Assembly (NCBI RefSeq): GCF_008831285.2
Contig: NC_045141.1
Location: 16,602,106-16,666,105, forward strand
Origin: Nymphaea colorata
Lineage: Eukaryota > Streptophyta > Magnoliopsida > Nymphaeales > Nymphaeaceae
Length of the DNA: 64,000 nucleotides
Direction of reading: 5' to 3'
Below the pieces are notes generated by a model. That model saw only the letters and a list, made by a program, of their open reading frames with translations, was not told where the DNA came from and made no database searches. A program made the translations under genes and the position numbers. Positions 10,861 through 23,255 of this stretch are shown piece after piece. The number at the start of each line of letters is the position of its first letter. The stretch's first letter is position 1.

Positions 10861-11760
10861 AAACCAAGACAACCAACAACCACTTAGCAACCCCATAAAC
10901 ATTCATATATTCTAGTACTTTGATAGTTTGACAAGATTGGTCCTCTTACTTTTGAAAGATCACCAATAAAACATCCCAAAGTATTATTTATATTCACAGT
11001 GAGATTCGGTGGGAGTAGTCCATACCAGTATTGGAGTTAAAAATTTTGGTCGTCGGAGCACTAATTCATACCAGTATTGGTCCAAAATTAGATCGCTTTA
11101 GAACATGTATGGTACAGTTAATTTTAGCATAATTAGAAAAAAATTGATGTTTAAATAAAATAAAATAAAATAAAATGAAAGCGCTCTCTCTCTCTCTCTC
11201 TCTTGTGATCCCTAAAAGTGCGTTTGATTTATCAGGGGATGCAATTTCTATTCAAATCTTATCTCCAACGCTTCGGCTGCAATCAAAGACGGAGTTCTTT
11301 TTCTTGAAAAGATTTCGCCCTTAGGAATCGGAAGGTTAGGTAACAATGTTCGGAGACGGGACAGCAAATAGCCTAAAGAGCACAATCAGTTCGCTTCACA
11401 TGAAAAATAAAAGAGATGTTCTAAACGAGAAAGCATGACGGGAGTTGTTTCTTCCTTTATAAAACAAAAAAAATTACAGGATCTTGTAAAAAGATGACAA
11501 AGTAAGCAAAAAAAAATGGGAAATTTTTGAAAAAAGAAACACAAGAACGAGGTGGAATGCAAGGCCGGAAGGTTTTAACCGTTAATGTGTTCGACTTTGA
11601 ATCTTTTGCTTGGAGGAGAATAACGTAGCTTGTTGAACGGAACGGCGGTGAAAGTTTGCTAGTCAGTTTAATGTTTATAAGCATTGTTTTTGTGTGAATT
11701 GTAAACAATTGATGCGCGACACTTTGACCGATTTATTGTTCTCCATTCAGAGCCAAGTCC
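10861..11760. other. Intergenic with small microsatellites
   Basis: No gene recognised. AAAAT repeats lie at about 11153-11176 and a (CT)n run at about 11185-11202. Confidence 0.5.
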
Positions 11761-12420
11761 AAGTAACAGAGATGATCCAGCGGGTGGGGGTAAAAGGGCG
11801 CGCGTTTTCTCCCGCGGGAAGCGGTGACTCGAATTCCCGCTGCGTGTCCCCCAAAAATTGGCGGCATTGAACTCGTGTCAGTCTGGCCGTAAGGCAGGGA
11901 ACGGCCTCACGGCGTCAGATGAACGTTAATACCGGTGGGCACGTTTCCCGGCGATCCACGGCAGTCGAAAGGGCTGGCACAATTCGTCGTCGGAGGTTTT
12001 CAATCATCTCTGTCCCTCTCTCGTTTTAACTTGGTGTCAGTTATTTCGCGACTACGGCGAAATGGAGAAAGACTCCGAAACTTATCTTGAATAGTGCTCA
12101 TTCAGCCTCTTCGGTGGCGACTTCTCCTTCGCCTTTCTCGGTTTCCTGCTTCCTCAATTTCAATCCGAAATCTGGTAATCTTGGGTGAAATGGCTGTTCG
12201 AACCGGAGAGATCTGTTCAGAAGCGGAGTTGCGGCCCTGTTTCCGATGTTTTCTGTTGTGTACGTTTTGTCTATCATTATTTTGCCGGGATCCTTTGTGT
12301 TTCCTTCGAGCAATTGGAGTATTTGAGTATGTGCTTCTAGAGTTTAGGCTTTCCTGTTCTTAACTACTTTCTGGTCTTCTGTTTGCAGAGAGCCGAGGCA
12401 AGCTTCAATTAGTAAAGTAA
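11761..12420 (+). other. CpG-rich, promoter- or leader-like block without a recognised gene
   Basis: This block is clearly richer in CG dinucleotides than its AT-rich surroundings (for example 11800-11830 and 11890-11960). It holds a CT-rich leader-like stretch, a possible GT donor after AATCCGAAATCTG (about 12174) and a good acceptor TTCTGTTTGCAG ending at about 12390. The only ATG frames are short: 10 codons from 12062, and 58 codons from 12190. It may be the 5' end of a transcript with non-coding first exons, or a decayed gene start. I could not connect it to any coding exon downstream. Confidence 0.25.
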
Positions 12421-13942
12421 CATTCCGTAGTAATTCTCTCGCTCTCTTTCTGGTCTCTTTCTCTAATTGTTTATTTAAATCGTTAGTTCTTTTGTCGTAT
12501 TTCACTTAAGGCTTTTTATTGAAGCATATGTTAATCAGAAAATCGATGTTCAGGTCCCAAAATTCAGTGGTAAAACCTGTTCCATATCTGCAATCCAGAC
12601 AAAACCCGGAGTTTATTTTCTCTGCATATTTTATGTTTGACGATGACCGGGCTGTATGTCGTAATACATAGATGCATTTATGCCATTGGTTTTCCGTGGC
12701 ATAGAATGATAGAAAGCATATGCAAATTACAAAACTCTATAACCTAAAATTCGTTGCTAACTGAACTGTAGATGATAACTTATACAACGCTCAAATACGG
12801 AGAAAAAGAGCCTTTGGATCACATTTTAGTGTGTATGTGCGTGTGCATGGAGTCAAAAGCACTAGCTGGTGGCTAATCGGTAGACCCCTTAAAACTAAAT
12901 GAAGTTTTCCAAGTTTTTGGCCACTAAGACACAAACTTATTGTTCACAATATTTTTCAAACGAGAAACCACGGGAAAACTCAGTGAATTTTTTCTACGTT
13001 CCTACTTCGTGTTTCACAATGATGAATGGTTGAGCAGCCTCTTCCAAGGTGGTTGCTGTTTCTATTGTGAGATTAAAAAGAAACTACTTGTGGCCATTCT
13101 GAATCCAGCGACATTGAACTCAACATGCTATATTGCTCCGAACTCGTGGAAGTGATGCCATAGTGATTTTGATGGAAGAACAACCAATGTTGATCCATTT
13201 GGAGCTTAAGTAGCTGATAGCAACACAAGTGGGATTCTGATATTAAAGATCAACAAATGGGACCTCATAGAAAAAAAATGTGTTCCAGTTTACAAAGTTA
13301 TAAGCAGGATTTTGTTTCATGGACAAAATTCTACCATTTGATCATGGCACAAAGTTGTTGATTGAGGATGGCAGGAAAAGTGCCTGAACGCCTGAGAGTC
13401 TAGAAGGAGCAAGCCGCAGGGGAATAGGAAGTCTTTGCATCTGACCTAGTGTGGGATATGGAAGTGGATTCTTAAACATAGATTGTACCTAGAGTTGGTA
13501 GTATTTTTGCATTGTTTTAATTGTTAAAATAGGCAAACAATAAAAATCATTAGGAATAATTGTTTTACGGGATCCATTCTCTGTGAGTTATCTACTTTGA
13601 TCAGACAATAATTGCTATCTTAACTCTCCCACTTAAAGTGAAAATTATTTTGAAAATACAGATGATGTAAAGTAACCCATTTCCAACAAAAACTGCATTA
13701 GAAATATAGTGCACGCGTACACAATTATTCCAGGAGGGCAGTTAGTGTAAACTACCAAATAATGACTAAGATGGTGAACTTAAAGATGCTTGTGTTGGCC
13801 AAGTTCGTGGCTCTTGATTGAAGATGTATGGTTAGAAAATTCATATGTGATATGTTTAGGGTTTCTATGATCCCGCAATTACTAGTTGTGTAATTTTTGC
13901 TTCACGGACAAGTCCAGGTATAGCTTGAAATGTTTTATATCA
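12421..13942. other. Intergenic, nothing recognised
   Basis: AT-rich; no motif-bearing frame, tandem repeat or element boundary was identified. Confidence 0.5.
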
Positions 13943-14085
13943 ATTTTATTATTATTCTTTTTTTGGGGTTAAGCTGGGGCTTGGCAGGTCCCTGACAAAC
14001 AGACCATGCAAAGGACACCCAGGTATCAAATTCATGACCTTCTTCAACTTGAATCTTGTCCACAAACACACCTGGCCATGTATAC
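13943..14085 (-). mobile_element. SINE-like retroposon candidate
   Basis: On the minus strand it reads from TGGCCAGGTGTG (box A-like) through GAATTTGATACC (weak box B-like), to a conserved-looking GTCAGGGACCTGCCAAGCCC segment, and ends in an A-rich tail (about 13943-13965). That order fits a tRNA-derived SINE. No flanking target duplication was confirmed. Confidence 0.45.
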
Positions 14086-16943
14086 AAAGCTGCAATTTGA
14101 AAATTTGAACAGCATATAGTTTGTACTAAGAGTTTGTTTGTTTATATTGAAAGTTGCTTATGTGTTTCACTTTCATCCATCTATAGAATTGTGAAAATCC
14201 TCGACACTGCAACATCTCACTTATGCTCAGCTTGCAAGTTATAAATGAATCATGCTATTTTGGTGAGACATAGGAGATTACCAAATTAAACTTAAAATCC
14301 TTGAGGGCAGTTAAGAATGGAATAAACAAATGCAATTAACCAACAATAAAGTAGCACTTTTCATTTGTTTTTTCTAAAACTAGTACCAAGGATGACAAGA
14401 AATGTGGAGCAACAGAGATGAATATGGGAAATGGGTAATTGTTTTCCTTCTTTCCTTTGTTTCTGGATTTTTCTTCATATAAAACCTGCTGTACTTTGTT
14501 AGAATAATATATTTTGCTTTGTTTTTTTAAATCATCAATGGAAATTACAATATAGATCAGGGCCTTTCCTTCATTTAACCAAGACTGGTGAATCGATGGA
14601 AAGAAAAGGAAAAAGCAAAAACAGAGAGCGATAAAGTTAGGGACGAGGGGAGCTGAAAGAAAAGGCCTTGTTTCTCTGAAGTTGGGCAGAATATGAAATT
14701 ATGTTGCACTGTGAAGGCATTATTTTGGAAAGGGAACAAGATTAATGGAACGTTTGAACTTGAATGTATTGATTGGTTCTGGATATTCAGATCTCAGAAA
14801 ATGAAGACTTGGTCTTCTCTGGGAAAATGCAGCTGGTGCTTTGTTAAACCAAGCATGCCATCCAACCAGCTCTCTCTCTGTCTATTTCTCTCCCCCGTGT
14901 GTGCACATGCATGACTGGATTAGAAGATGATAGTGTTGAATAAACTGACCTGAGTTTGGGGACTTCTCAAGCTTAACTGAGATTAGTTGCAATATGTGCT
15001 GTGTGAGAATAACTTTACATGCTGGAAGCCATTTTCTTGCTTTCCCAAAGACATCCTGTTTTTTAATTGGATCCTAATTGTGTTTCTTGATGAAAAATCA
15101 GAACTTACTTTGATTGATTGTGCCCCATGGCTTGGACTTTGTCCTTAATATTTGTGCTGCCATGTTGTAATTTCTCATGATTTCCTTTTTCTTTATTTTA
15201 TTTTTTGTAAGTGTAGCTTTACTGCATGTTCTTTCTCTTCCCTTGATTAGTAGTTGACTTTGTGAAGATGAATCTCTATCTAATGATTATGAGATGTTTT
15301 ATTTGCTTATTGTAATCAGAGATCATTGAATATGTAATGTAATTTTTGGAGATTCTACTTGAACTTTACATGATTTTCCATCTAAAATTGAAACAAGTAT
15401 TTACCATAAATTCACCTTGATTTGAATTTTACAAACTGTTTCTCTGTCCCCTTTTAAGAATGTTGGAAATTCTGAATACTTGTATATTTGTGAACGTTTG
15501 ACATACTTCTACCAAGCGTTACTGCAGATAAATGCATACTTCACAATTTTGCTTGTTTACAAGGTATATTTACTTAGCCAGATGCTCTGGTGAATTACTT
15601 TTCTGTAATCCATTTTCCAGCTTAACAACCAGTGCATAGATATGCACCATCAAGACATGGTATTAATGCATCCTTTTAAACAAAAATCAGTGCCACAGTT
15701 TCTGTGATGCCCTTCTTTGCTTATTGGCAGTATCTTCAATGACTTGGATGCAGGTGGTGGCATTTCGTTCCATTCCTTGGCTTTAGATTAATATAGCACA
15801 AGTGCCATTAATATGCTCCCTTGCTATTCGACTTCCTAAGCAGAACTGAAGAAGAGATTAAACATGCATTCACAAACTGAAAAAGAGATTAAGAATACAT
15901 TCACACAGAGAGCAAATAAACCCACAAATAAATGTTATTTTTTCTTATGAAACAGAAACAGCTTACCTTGGTGGGCCCCGTGTTGACATAGCTTTCTCGC
16001 TATTGTTTAACCTGATGCCCTCTTAATTGCATGGTTAGATGATGTATTCCGTCTCCTGCACACCAGTCTGCTCTGATTTTGCAGTTCCAGTGTGCAAGAG
16101 ATGGAATAGACCACAAACCCATGTATTTCACAGCAATATCTATGCATAGGAACCATGTGTTTGATTTGTACAAAGAAATGGAGGCTTTTGAGGAAAGAGG
16201 TCTTGGTTAAGAGAAACATGGTTATTCTTTGTTTCCCCAGCTGAGGTTGGTATTTATAGGCTTTTGGTTGTGGTTTGATGGTTTGTTCAATTAAGCCCTT
16301 TCCCACCCTAGGTTATTGTGATGTCAATGATCAGTGGTGATTTGTGAGCCTTGTTTTCTTTATGGAAGCTTTTGGTTGTAATTGTATCTTGAACTTAAAG
16401 CACATTATTCTTGTGCATTCTGATTGACCTTTAAAACAAGAATGTTGAAGTGGGATGAAAAGTAAAATTCTCGCTGACATACACACAGGGGCGGATGGTG
16501 ACAGCATGCTTATTAAGGGAGCAATTCTGTCTTGAGCAACAGTATCAACTTTTCTTGGGATCTCCAAAGTGGGCTCGTGGATTATCCTGAGGTCAGTTCA
16601 CGCACTTCTTTGAGATGCTTTCTTATGGATGGAAAGGTAACTTTATTGATGTTTTGTAGCTTTAGTAGAGCTGTCCTCTTCCTTTTCTTGCTTTTCATTA
16701 CAATAGTTGTTAAAGTCTTAGCTTTTAGAAAGTAAAGCTGAAATTATTCACCTCGTTTTGTCCTCAATATTCTAAGGGGTAATAGTAGGATAAAGTCATA
16801 CAAAGTCAAATCTTTGAGTGTAGAAAGAATATGTGTGGCCCATGTTTCACAAATGATAATACTTCTGTTACTGTTGTCAATTTCAGTTCCTGAGGCTTAA
16901 TTTCGATTTCTCCAATCTGTTTTCTTCCTTCAATCTAGGCTGT
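14086..16943. other. Intergenic, nothing firmly supported
   Basis: Short stretches bounded by plausible splice signals occur (for example 14384-14435, and about 16530-16590 ending in CCTGAG followed by GTCAGT). They do not join into a recognisable protein, so no gene is called. Confidence 0.35.
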
Positions 16944-17280
16944 GAAATCATGCCGTGATTTTGAACTCAAAGGCGTGGAACTTGAAAGAATCCAAAATGT
17001 GTGCATGCATGTGTGTCCATATCTCAGCAGTTTGGGCTAGCTTGTGTGCATACTGTAGTTAGGAACTTAGGACGAGACCAGCTGAACAAGCTGAGATTGG
17101 GTTGTTTAGGTAAGATTGGAAATCATGCAGTATTTGTGAATTCAAAACCACGACACTTGAATAAAATCCAAACTACATAAGAAAGATCAGCAGCTTAGAC
17201 TAGGTTGTACGTGGTTTAGTTAGGACTTAGGACCTAATACCAGCTGAACCAGCTGAGATCAGATTGTTGGGTAAGGCTTG
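16944..17280. repeat. Imperfect tandem repeat, two units of about 165 bp
   Basis: Units at about 16944-17115 and 17116-17280 share phrases in the same order: AAATCATGC, GAATTCAAA-like, CTTGAAxxAATCCAAA, CAGCAGTTTGGGCTAG-like, TTAGGAACTTAGGAC, CCAGCTGAACxAGCTGAGAT, and a G/GTAAG-like end. They are well diverged. Confidence 0.6.
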
Positions 17281-18112
17281 TTATGGTGAAATCCTTGCTT
17301 GTAGTTGTTTCATGAACTAGTCAAAACCTGAGTGGTGTCAAACTGAGCCCGGGCTCATTAAGGATGAAACCTTAGGAGCTGGCCACAAGCTGACTTTTTT
17401 CTTAAAATGGGTTGCGTGTGTGTGTCTGAGAGTTGGTTTTTAGGTTTGCTAGGGGATAATGGGTCTGGCACCATCCACTTAGAAAAGAATCCTGCGGCTT
17501 TCTCTCTGTGTGTGTATGATTGGTGTTTTAAAGTTTGTCAGGGGATAATGGATCAGATGCCATCCACTTTGAAAAAGCGGCTGTAGGCAACATATTCTTT
17601 TTTATGTTTTTGCTACGGATCTGATAGATATCTGAATCTAATTATATGTCAAAAATTGGATTAAGTATGCTGCATCTGAGTCCAGCACCAAGTTGAATTA
17701 CGCGGTATCTGATTTATGGGATGCGCAGCCTGATTTCTTTACTTTCTAGATATTTTTAAATATTTGGACCGCAGACCTGTAAATGCAATCGCATGTAACA
17801 CAAACACAATATCCTACTTAAAGCCAAGAAGAGCCCAACCATGTACCATTTTGTACAGCTTATATATGATGTACGAGCCGGAGCTGCACGTTCCATATTA
17901 TGAATCCGACAGACGTTGGGACATGCAAATCTGCTTATGCTCCAAGGCACCTCGTCCGTCTTTCCTTTAGAGCATTTGCTTGCCGTTGATCCGTTCTGAT
18001 ATGTGATCTTAGGATTTGAAATCAATGGATCTAAGATTAGGCCTTCTCCTTTGATCTTCTATCTTTTCTCAATGCAAAAATTAAAATGAAAATTTCAAGT
18101 GTGAATAGTTTT
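17281..18112. other. Intergenic, nothing recognised
   Basis: A loose pair of GGGGATAATGGxTCxGxxxCCATCCACTT segments (about 17452-17490 and 17540-17572) suggests another old local duplication. No gene seen. Confidence 0.45.
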
Positions 18113-18240
18113 GATGAATTATGCAAAAGCATGCCATTGAGGTTTATGTATCTAAAATCTCAAGCAACCAGATAGGGATGAATTAAGCAAAAGCATGCCA
18201 TTGAGGTTTATGTATCTAAAATCTCAAGTAACCAGATAGG
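18113..18240. repeat. 64-bp tandem duplication
   Basis: Two adjacent 64-bp units, 18113-18176 and 18177-18240, each from GATGAATTA to CCAGATAGG. They differ at only two or three positions. Confidence 0.95.
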
Positions 18241-18610
18241 CCTCGAGGAGTTTGAAAGAAAGATCAGACCTGAGATCTCTTGGAAGAACAGTAAAATCCC
18301 GTGGCTTTACTTCTCGGTCCCTAAGTTGTATGCTTAGTTTCCTTTTGCACAATGAGTAATGATACCTACTAAAACTAAATGGTTGCCTTCATGGTAGCCA
18401 TGGCAGGACACTGCCCCAAGACGTAGTCGGGGAACCGTGATCGGTCTCTGAGAAGGAAGAACTAGTCAGGTTAGCAAGGCAGGGATGTCATTTCAGTAGG
18501 CCCTTTGATAAGAGGTGCACCAGCGGCAGTCTTAGGCCTGATGTACACTTCCGCCATGTGGAATATTGCTTTTCAGGTGGAATCGTTCTCTTTTTCTCCA
18601 TCCGACTGAA

Positions 18611-18803
18611 AGATTTTCAGAGCCTTTATTTGAGTCTGTGTCTTGTTGGCCATACTGCCATGAGATGTGCGAGTGAGAGATTTTCAGAGCCTTTATTTGA
18701 GTCTGTGTCTTGTTGGCCATACTGCCATGAGATGTGCGAGTGAGAGATTTTCAGAGCCTTTATTTGAGTCTCTGTCTTGTTGGGCATGCTGCCATGAGAT
18801 GTG
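18611..18803. repeat. 67-bp tandem repeat, almost three units
   Basis: Units start at 18611, 18678 and 18745, each beginning AGATTTTCAGAGCC and containing CTTGTTGGCCATACTGCC. The first two are nearly identical. The third carries a few changes and is truncated after GAGATGTG. This explains the matching open frames on both strands here, which are not genes. Confidence 0.96.
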
Positions 18804-21259
18804 ATTATGTGAACCTAGAGTGGCCTCTGAACAAAGTTTGCAGGACTTTGACACGTTCTCTGATTATGCTCTGGGGAAATTTGCGTGCTATATAATTGAA
18901 GGAAAAAGTTACATTCTTGGAATTTATGTATAGGCTGTAACTAGAAATTTTACATATGTCAAGATGGCAGGCTTTAAATTAGACTTCCAGATGACAGTTA
19001 TCCACAACAATTTTGTCAATGGTAGTATTCGAGGGGAATCCCTTTGCAAAAGATACAGAAGAAGTACCCTGACCTGGCGCCATCTAACCGGCCTGTAGCC
19101 CTGTACTGTTATTTTGTGATAGTTTTACTCTAAAATACCAAGATTATATGATTATTATTTTACCTTTTTATTGAATAAGGGCCTGATAAAGGTTGAGACT
19201 GTTGATTCTGCCGACATAGGTCAAGTATTGGCTGATGTCTGAAACCCTGTATCAGCCGATATTTAGGATCCATAGACACGCATCGGCCGATAAAGACAGA
19301 TTCACATGTATAATGTAAATATTGGCCAACGAAGGCGAGTTTCGTATCACAAAAATAAAAAGAAAATACATAAACGTATCTTTTTGTATATGACGAATAC
19401 ATTGGTTTCCTATATGAATAAAAAGATCCATCCATCTTGCCCTCTGATATGTTTTCATTCAATTCTCCTTCTTTATAATTTTATTATAAATTCTCTGCTA
19501 TTTTTTTCTAGCTATTCGAAGAACTAGACTAGACGGACAGGAGTGTAGAATAGATTCCAAATCTGTAGTAGTTTGCACTAAAAATGTTACTGTGCCCATG
19601 AATATGTCAAGAAACCAAATATCATCATATCTCAGATGCGCTGAACCTTTTAGAGAGAAATTTATGAATTATGATTTCAAACCAATAGGTAAATGCTTGT
19701 TTAGTTAGACAGTAAATATCTATTGGTGTCTGAGTTTCAAAAGGATGAAGTAGAGAAAAATGGTTGTCATTAAGGGCGAATCTCGTTGCCAGGCTTTCAA
19801 GGGAGATCCCTGTTAGCTTGTCAGCCAGCACACTGGAAGAAAAAAATTTCCTGTTTCTTTTTCCCTAAAAGGGCATGGTCTTTGGGTTGGCTAATAGGAG
19901 GACCGCACAGGAGGAGGAAGAGAGAGACGAAGGAAATGCTTGTGCTGGTGCAGAGGCTGCAGACTGCATTAGCACATGGTAAGCAAACCGTCGCCTAGAA
20001 AGACATAGTTCCTATCTCCCACAGTCACAGCCATTGGTAGCTTCATCTTCTCTTATTTCAGGATACTAAATTTGAATTATTTTCTCTACAAGGATTGAGA
20101 AAATTAGCAAATCGAACAGAACGATGATCAGTCTCAAACTGGGGAAATTAAATGATTGATTTTCTTTTTTCAGAAATGCCAGAAAATGTGAGGAGATGGA
20201 AAACTTTATGTACGGTATTCCTTTTAGCTTGATCATGTATGTAAGAATGTATAAGTAATCATTATTAAAGAATAAATACGGGAATTATATTTGGAAAATG
20301 AGAACAATGATTCTTTTAGTCATGTGCCCGATGCTTCGTTTTCACTGCTTCAAGTGAAGTTGAACCGGTGTATTCTAAAGATTTTTACCAGCACTGTGGG
20401 CTATTAACATGGATATATTTTTCTAAAAATCCATCCCGACCTTTTCTGGAGCATTCCCAAGTGTTAGTTCTTGAAGTTCCTTTTAAAAAGTTAATTCTTC
20501 AAGTTATGATTGTCAAAAACAAAAAAACAAAAAAACAAAAAAAAGTTTTCCTTTAACAGAATTGCGTATATATCAAAATGAAAAGAAGAAACAATCGTTT
20601 CAATCTAAGCTCATTTCGTCGAGTAGATAACTATCGGGATTAAATTTGCAAAAGAAAATATTTGTTCTGGGAAAGAAAATGTGAATGAGCAATTGTTCGT
20701 TCATAATAAGGGCAAGAATAGTTGGTTAATTGCCCTGTAAGTCCGGGATTATTTCGAAACAGAAAAGAAAATGAGAGAGCTGACGATTTCTATTGTTCTT
20801 TTGTAGATTCAAAGCGCAGGATGTAGGGATGGATAATATACTTTGAGCACGGTTTTGTTTGGCTGACCTTTGAGTGGGTTCAGCAAGCTCAGCAAAGCCG
20901 CGGGCAGTTGTTGGAGATGTAACTCTTTGGCTCGTTTGGGTTGTTAAGGGGTTGATGTTGGTAGGCGGACACCCTCCAAAGGAAGGTTCAATCTTGATTC
21001 GGGCCTGGCCTGATCACTGTCGGGCTTGAGCTGGACCTGAGCCACTTAGTTTTCACCGGCTTAGACTTGCCTCTGGCGATTCGGTTGCTAAGTCTAGGAG
21101 GTGATGAAGTCACCTAGTAGGAGTCATGCATCGCCGCTGGCGGCCACAAGTGTTGTCCGTTGGTCTTTCATTTTGACTGCCGTGTGTTGATGAGACACCA
21201 AGTGGAAGCGTCTGTGTGTGGAATGTTTTTTTATCAACATTCAAACCGGGTCTGGACCT
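18804..21259. other. Intergenic, nothing recognised
   Basis: AT-rich; open frames at about 19160-19530 and 19625-20000 have no family motif. GGGCCTGGCC- and GGGCTTGAGC-like phrases at about 21000-21050 hint at another fragment of the GGCC-rich repeat that follows. Confidence 0.45.
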
Positions 21260-21500
21260 ACTGGGGCGCCATCTCAACTTTCGCCACTGGGCCGCACCAT
21301 CGGGTCCGGCCCCGGCCCGAAAGCCCGGGTTCACCGGGTCCATTTAAAATTAAAAAATATTTTTTTAATTATAAAATATATTTATTAATATTAAATATAT
21401 ATTATTAAAACAAAAAAATTTAAAAAATATATTTTTTAATTTAAACGAGCTAAACTATTCAGGTGGGCTTATCGGGCCGCCCAGACTCCGGATACGTCAT
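21260..21500. repeat. GGCC-rich-ended repeat with AT-rich core, copy 1
   Basis: GC-rich arms (GGGTCCGGCCCCGGCCCG near the left, TCGGGCCGCCCAG near the right) enclose an AT-only core containing AAATATATATTATTAAAAC followed by an A-run. The same core and arm pattern recurs at 22456-22672. This is typical of non-autonomous plant elements with GGGCCGG-type arms. Exact ends were not fixed. Confidence 0.6.
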
Positions 21501-22455
21501 TTGTATATCCCTATCGATTACCAACCTTTCAGTTTTTGCTTTAACTGAGCAAAATATCAAGATATTTTAGAAAAAAATCACGAAAAAAAAAAACTAGCAC
21601 GTACGAGGATCGGCTCGAGAGCTTTTCTTCACACTTCTGATTTTTTTTTTATTGAATACAAATTTATTTTTATTGTTAAAAATTTATGTTCTTGGCATGT
21701 TGTAAAACGTTCAATTTTATTAATTATGTCACGGTTCAAGTAACACCATGTTTCAGTAATTCAGCGCTGTAAGTGGATGGATGACTCTGTTTTCCAGTGA
21801 AAGACTTTCATTGCAACTTAAATATTTAAGGGCGAGGTAATTAGCAATTTGTGAGAAATTAAGTTTCTTCGGAGGTCCATCTGTTTAGCCTTAATTTGAA
21901 AAGTAAACCTGATCATATATACTTATCGACGACAAACCCAGTAAAAGCGCAAAACTCAGAAAATCACCTAAGTTTTAGTAATACTAGAAAATTTCATACT
22001 TGTCTCACTTGGACACTTTTTCATGTTTAATTCAAGCAGCTTAATGGAGAAGCTTCGAATGTGAGAGTGCACCAACCTTCTGTTCCTTCAAACGGTAAGT
22101 ATGATTTTGTAAAGGCGAACACTATTACACAGTGTGAAATTAATGCCCTTCTAAAGCCTTTTCTTTTTAGTTTAAAAAGACAATAAATAAACGAAACTCT
22201 TCTCATATAACAACTCTTTCTAAGTTACTTGTCTGATATTTGTCAAAAGCAGAGTAAGTTATTTGAAGATCAAGTTCATTGTTTTGCATTAGAACTGGAA
22301 CCTTCGGAAGCAGGTTCAATAAACCAGACTTCCCTGTGCTACACGTCCCTCTTGACGGGTTTTCTGTTGATTGGAAAGCGCTAGCCCAACTTTGACGGCC
22401 ACTTTTTATAAAAACAATATACGTGCCGTTAGTTTAAGTTTTGACCCAGATATCT

Positions 22456-22672
22456 AAGGGTGGATCGGGCTGGGCTGGCCTGGTCCCGGCCGGTCTTGAC
22501 CCGGTCTCGGCCCGGCTCATTTAAAATTTTAAAATAATTTTTTAAATATAAAATATATTTAATAATAATAAATATATATTATTAAAACAAAAAAAAAAAT
22601 CTAAACAGGTCGGGCCGAGCTGACCTGAGCCCAGCCCGGGTCAGGTTTTTCCCAGCACGACGCCCAGGCCTA
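22456..22672. repeat. GGCC-rich-ended repeat with AT-rich core, copy 2
   Basis: Starts near TAAGGGTGGATCGGGCTGGG and ends near CGACGCCCAGGCCTA. The AT core shares AAATATATATTATTAAAAC and its A-run with the copy at 21260-21500, in the same orientation. No exact target duplication was found. Confidence 0.6.
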
Positions 22673-23161
22673 GATCAAGTAATTGTACTGTTGTTATTAG
22701 AAAAGTTAAAAGTAACCGTCCAACTATTAGAAGAATAAGAAGCCACTGATTCATATGTACATAAATACCTGGTTGGATTTGGATTTGGGCCAATTTAAAT
22801 TTTAAATGAATATCTTATATCCTATGTTTTTTACATTTTCAACAAGAACTCAAAATTTGGATTTAAATTGGAATATAAATATAAAAATCGGATCGAATTG
22901 TGAAATTGGATTTTGAATTCAAATATGATAGGTCTTTATTAGTATTTGAATCCAAATATGTGAATATATATACATAAAAACAAATATACCTAAGGGTATA
23001 TCTAATTAAATCAGATCTGTCTTATTTTTTGGGGTCAAAAGGCCGGCTTGAAGAATGTTTAATATTCTACCGAGGTGCCGTTAATGTACCTACCCATATA
23101 TAAAGATATAGGGCTGGTTGTGAGAGAGAGGTATGCAAACACAGCAACTTCTTTGTGGATA
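22673..23161. other. Intergenic 3' flank of the transporter gene
   Basis: Contains GGATTTGGATTTGGG / TTGAATTCAAATATG-type oligonucleotide repeats (about 22770-22970), a motif style also seen at about 33780-33980 and 34980-35110. No gene. Confidence 0.45.
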
Positions 23162-23167
23162 TTTATT
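23162..23167 (-). terminator. Candidate poly(A) signal of the transporter gene
   Basis: TTTATT on the plus strand reads AATAAA on the minus strand, about 90 bp beyond the stop at 23256. Confidence 0.55.
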
Positions 23168-23255
23168 TATACGATGGTACTACAAGCATCTTGAATGTAG
23201 ATTAAACACCCGGCAAAGTGGTGCATACAAGCTCAATATGGTGATAAACACAATC

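Noticed and set aside
18532-18743. Paired open frames on both strands with repeated peptide phrases
   Set aside because: They are translations of the 67-bp tandem repeat.
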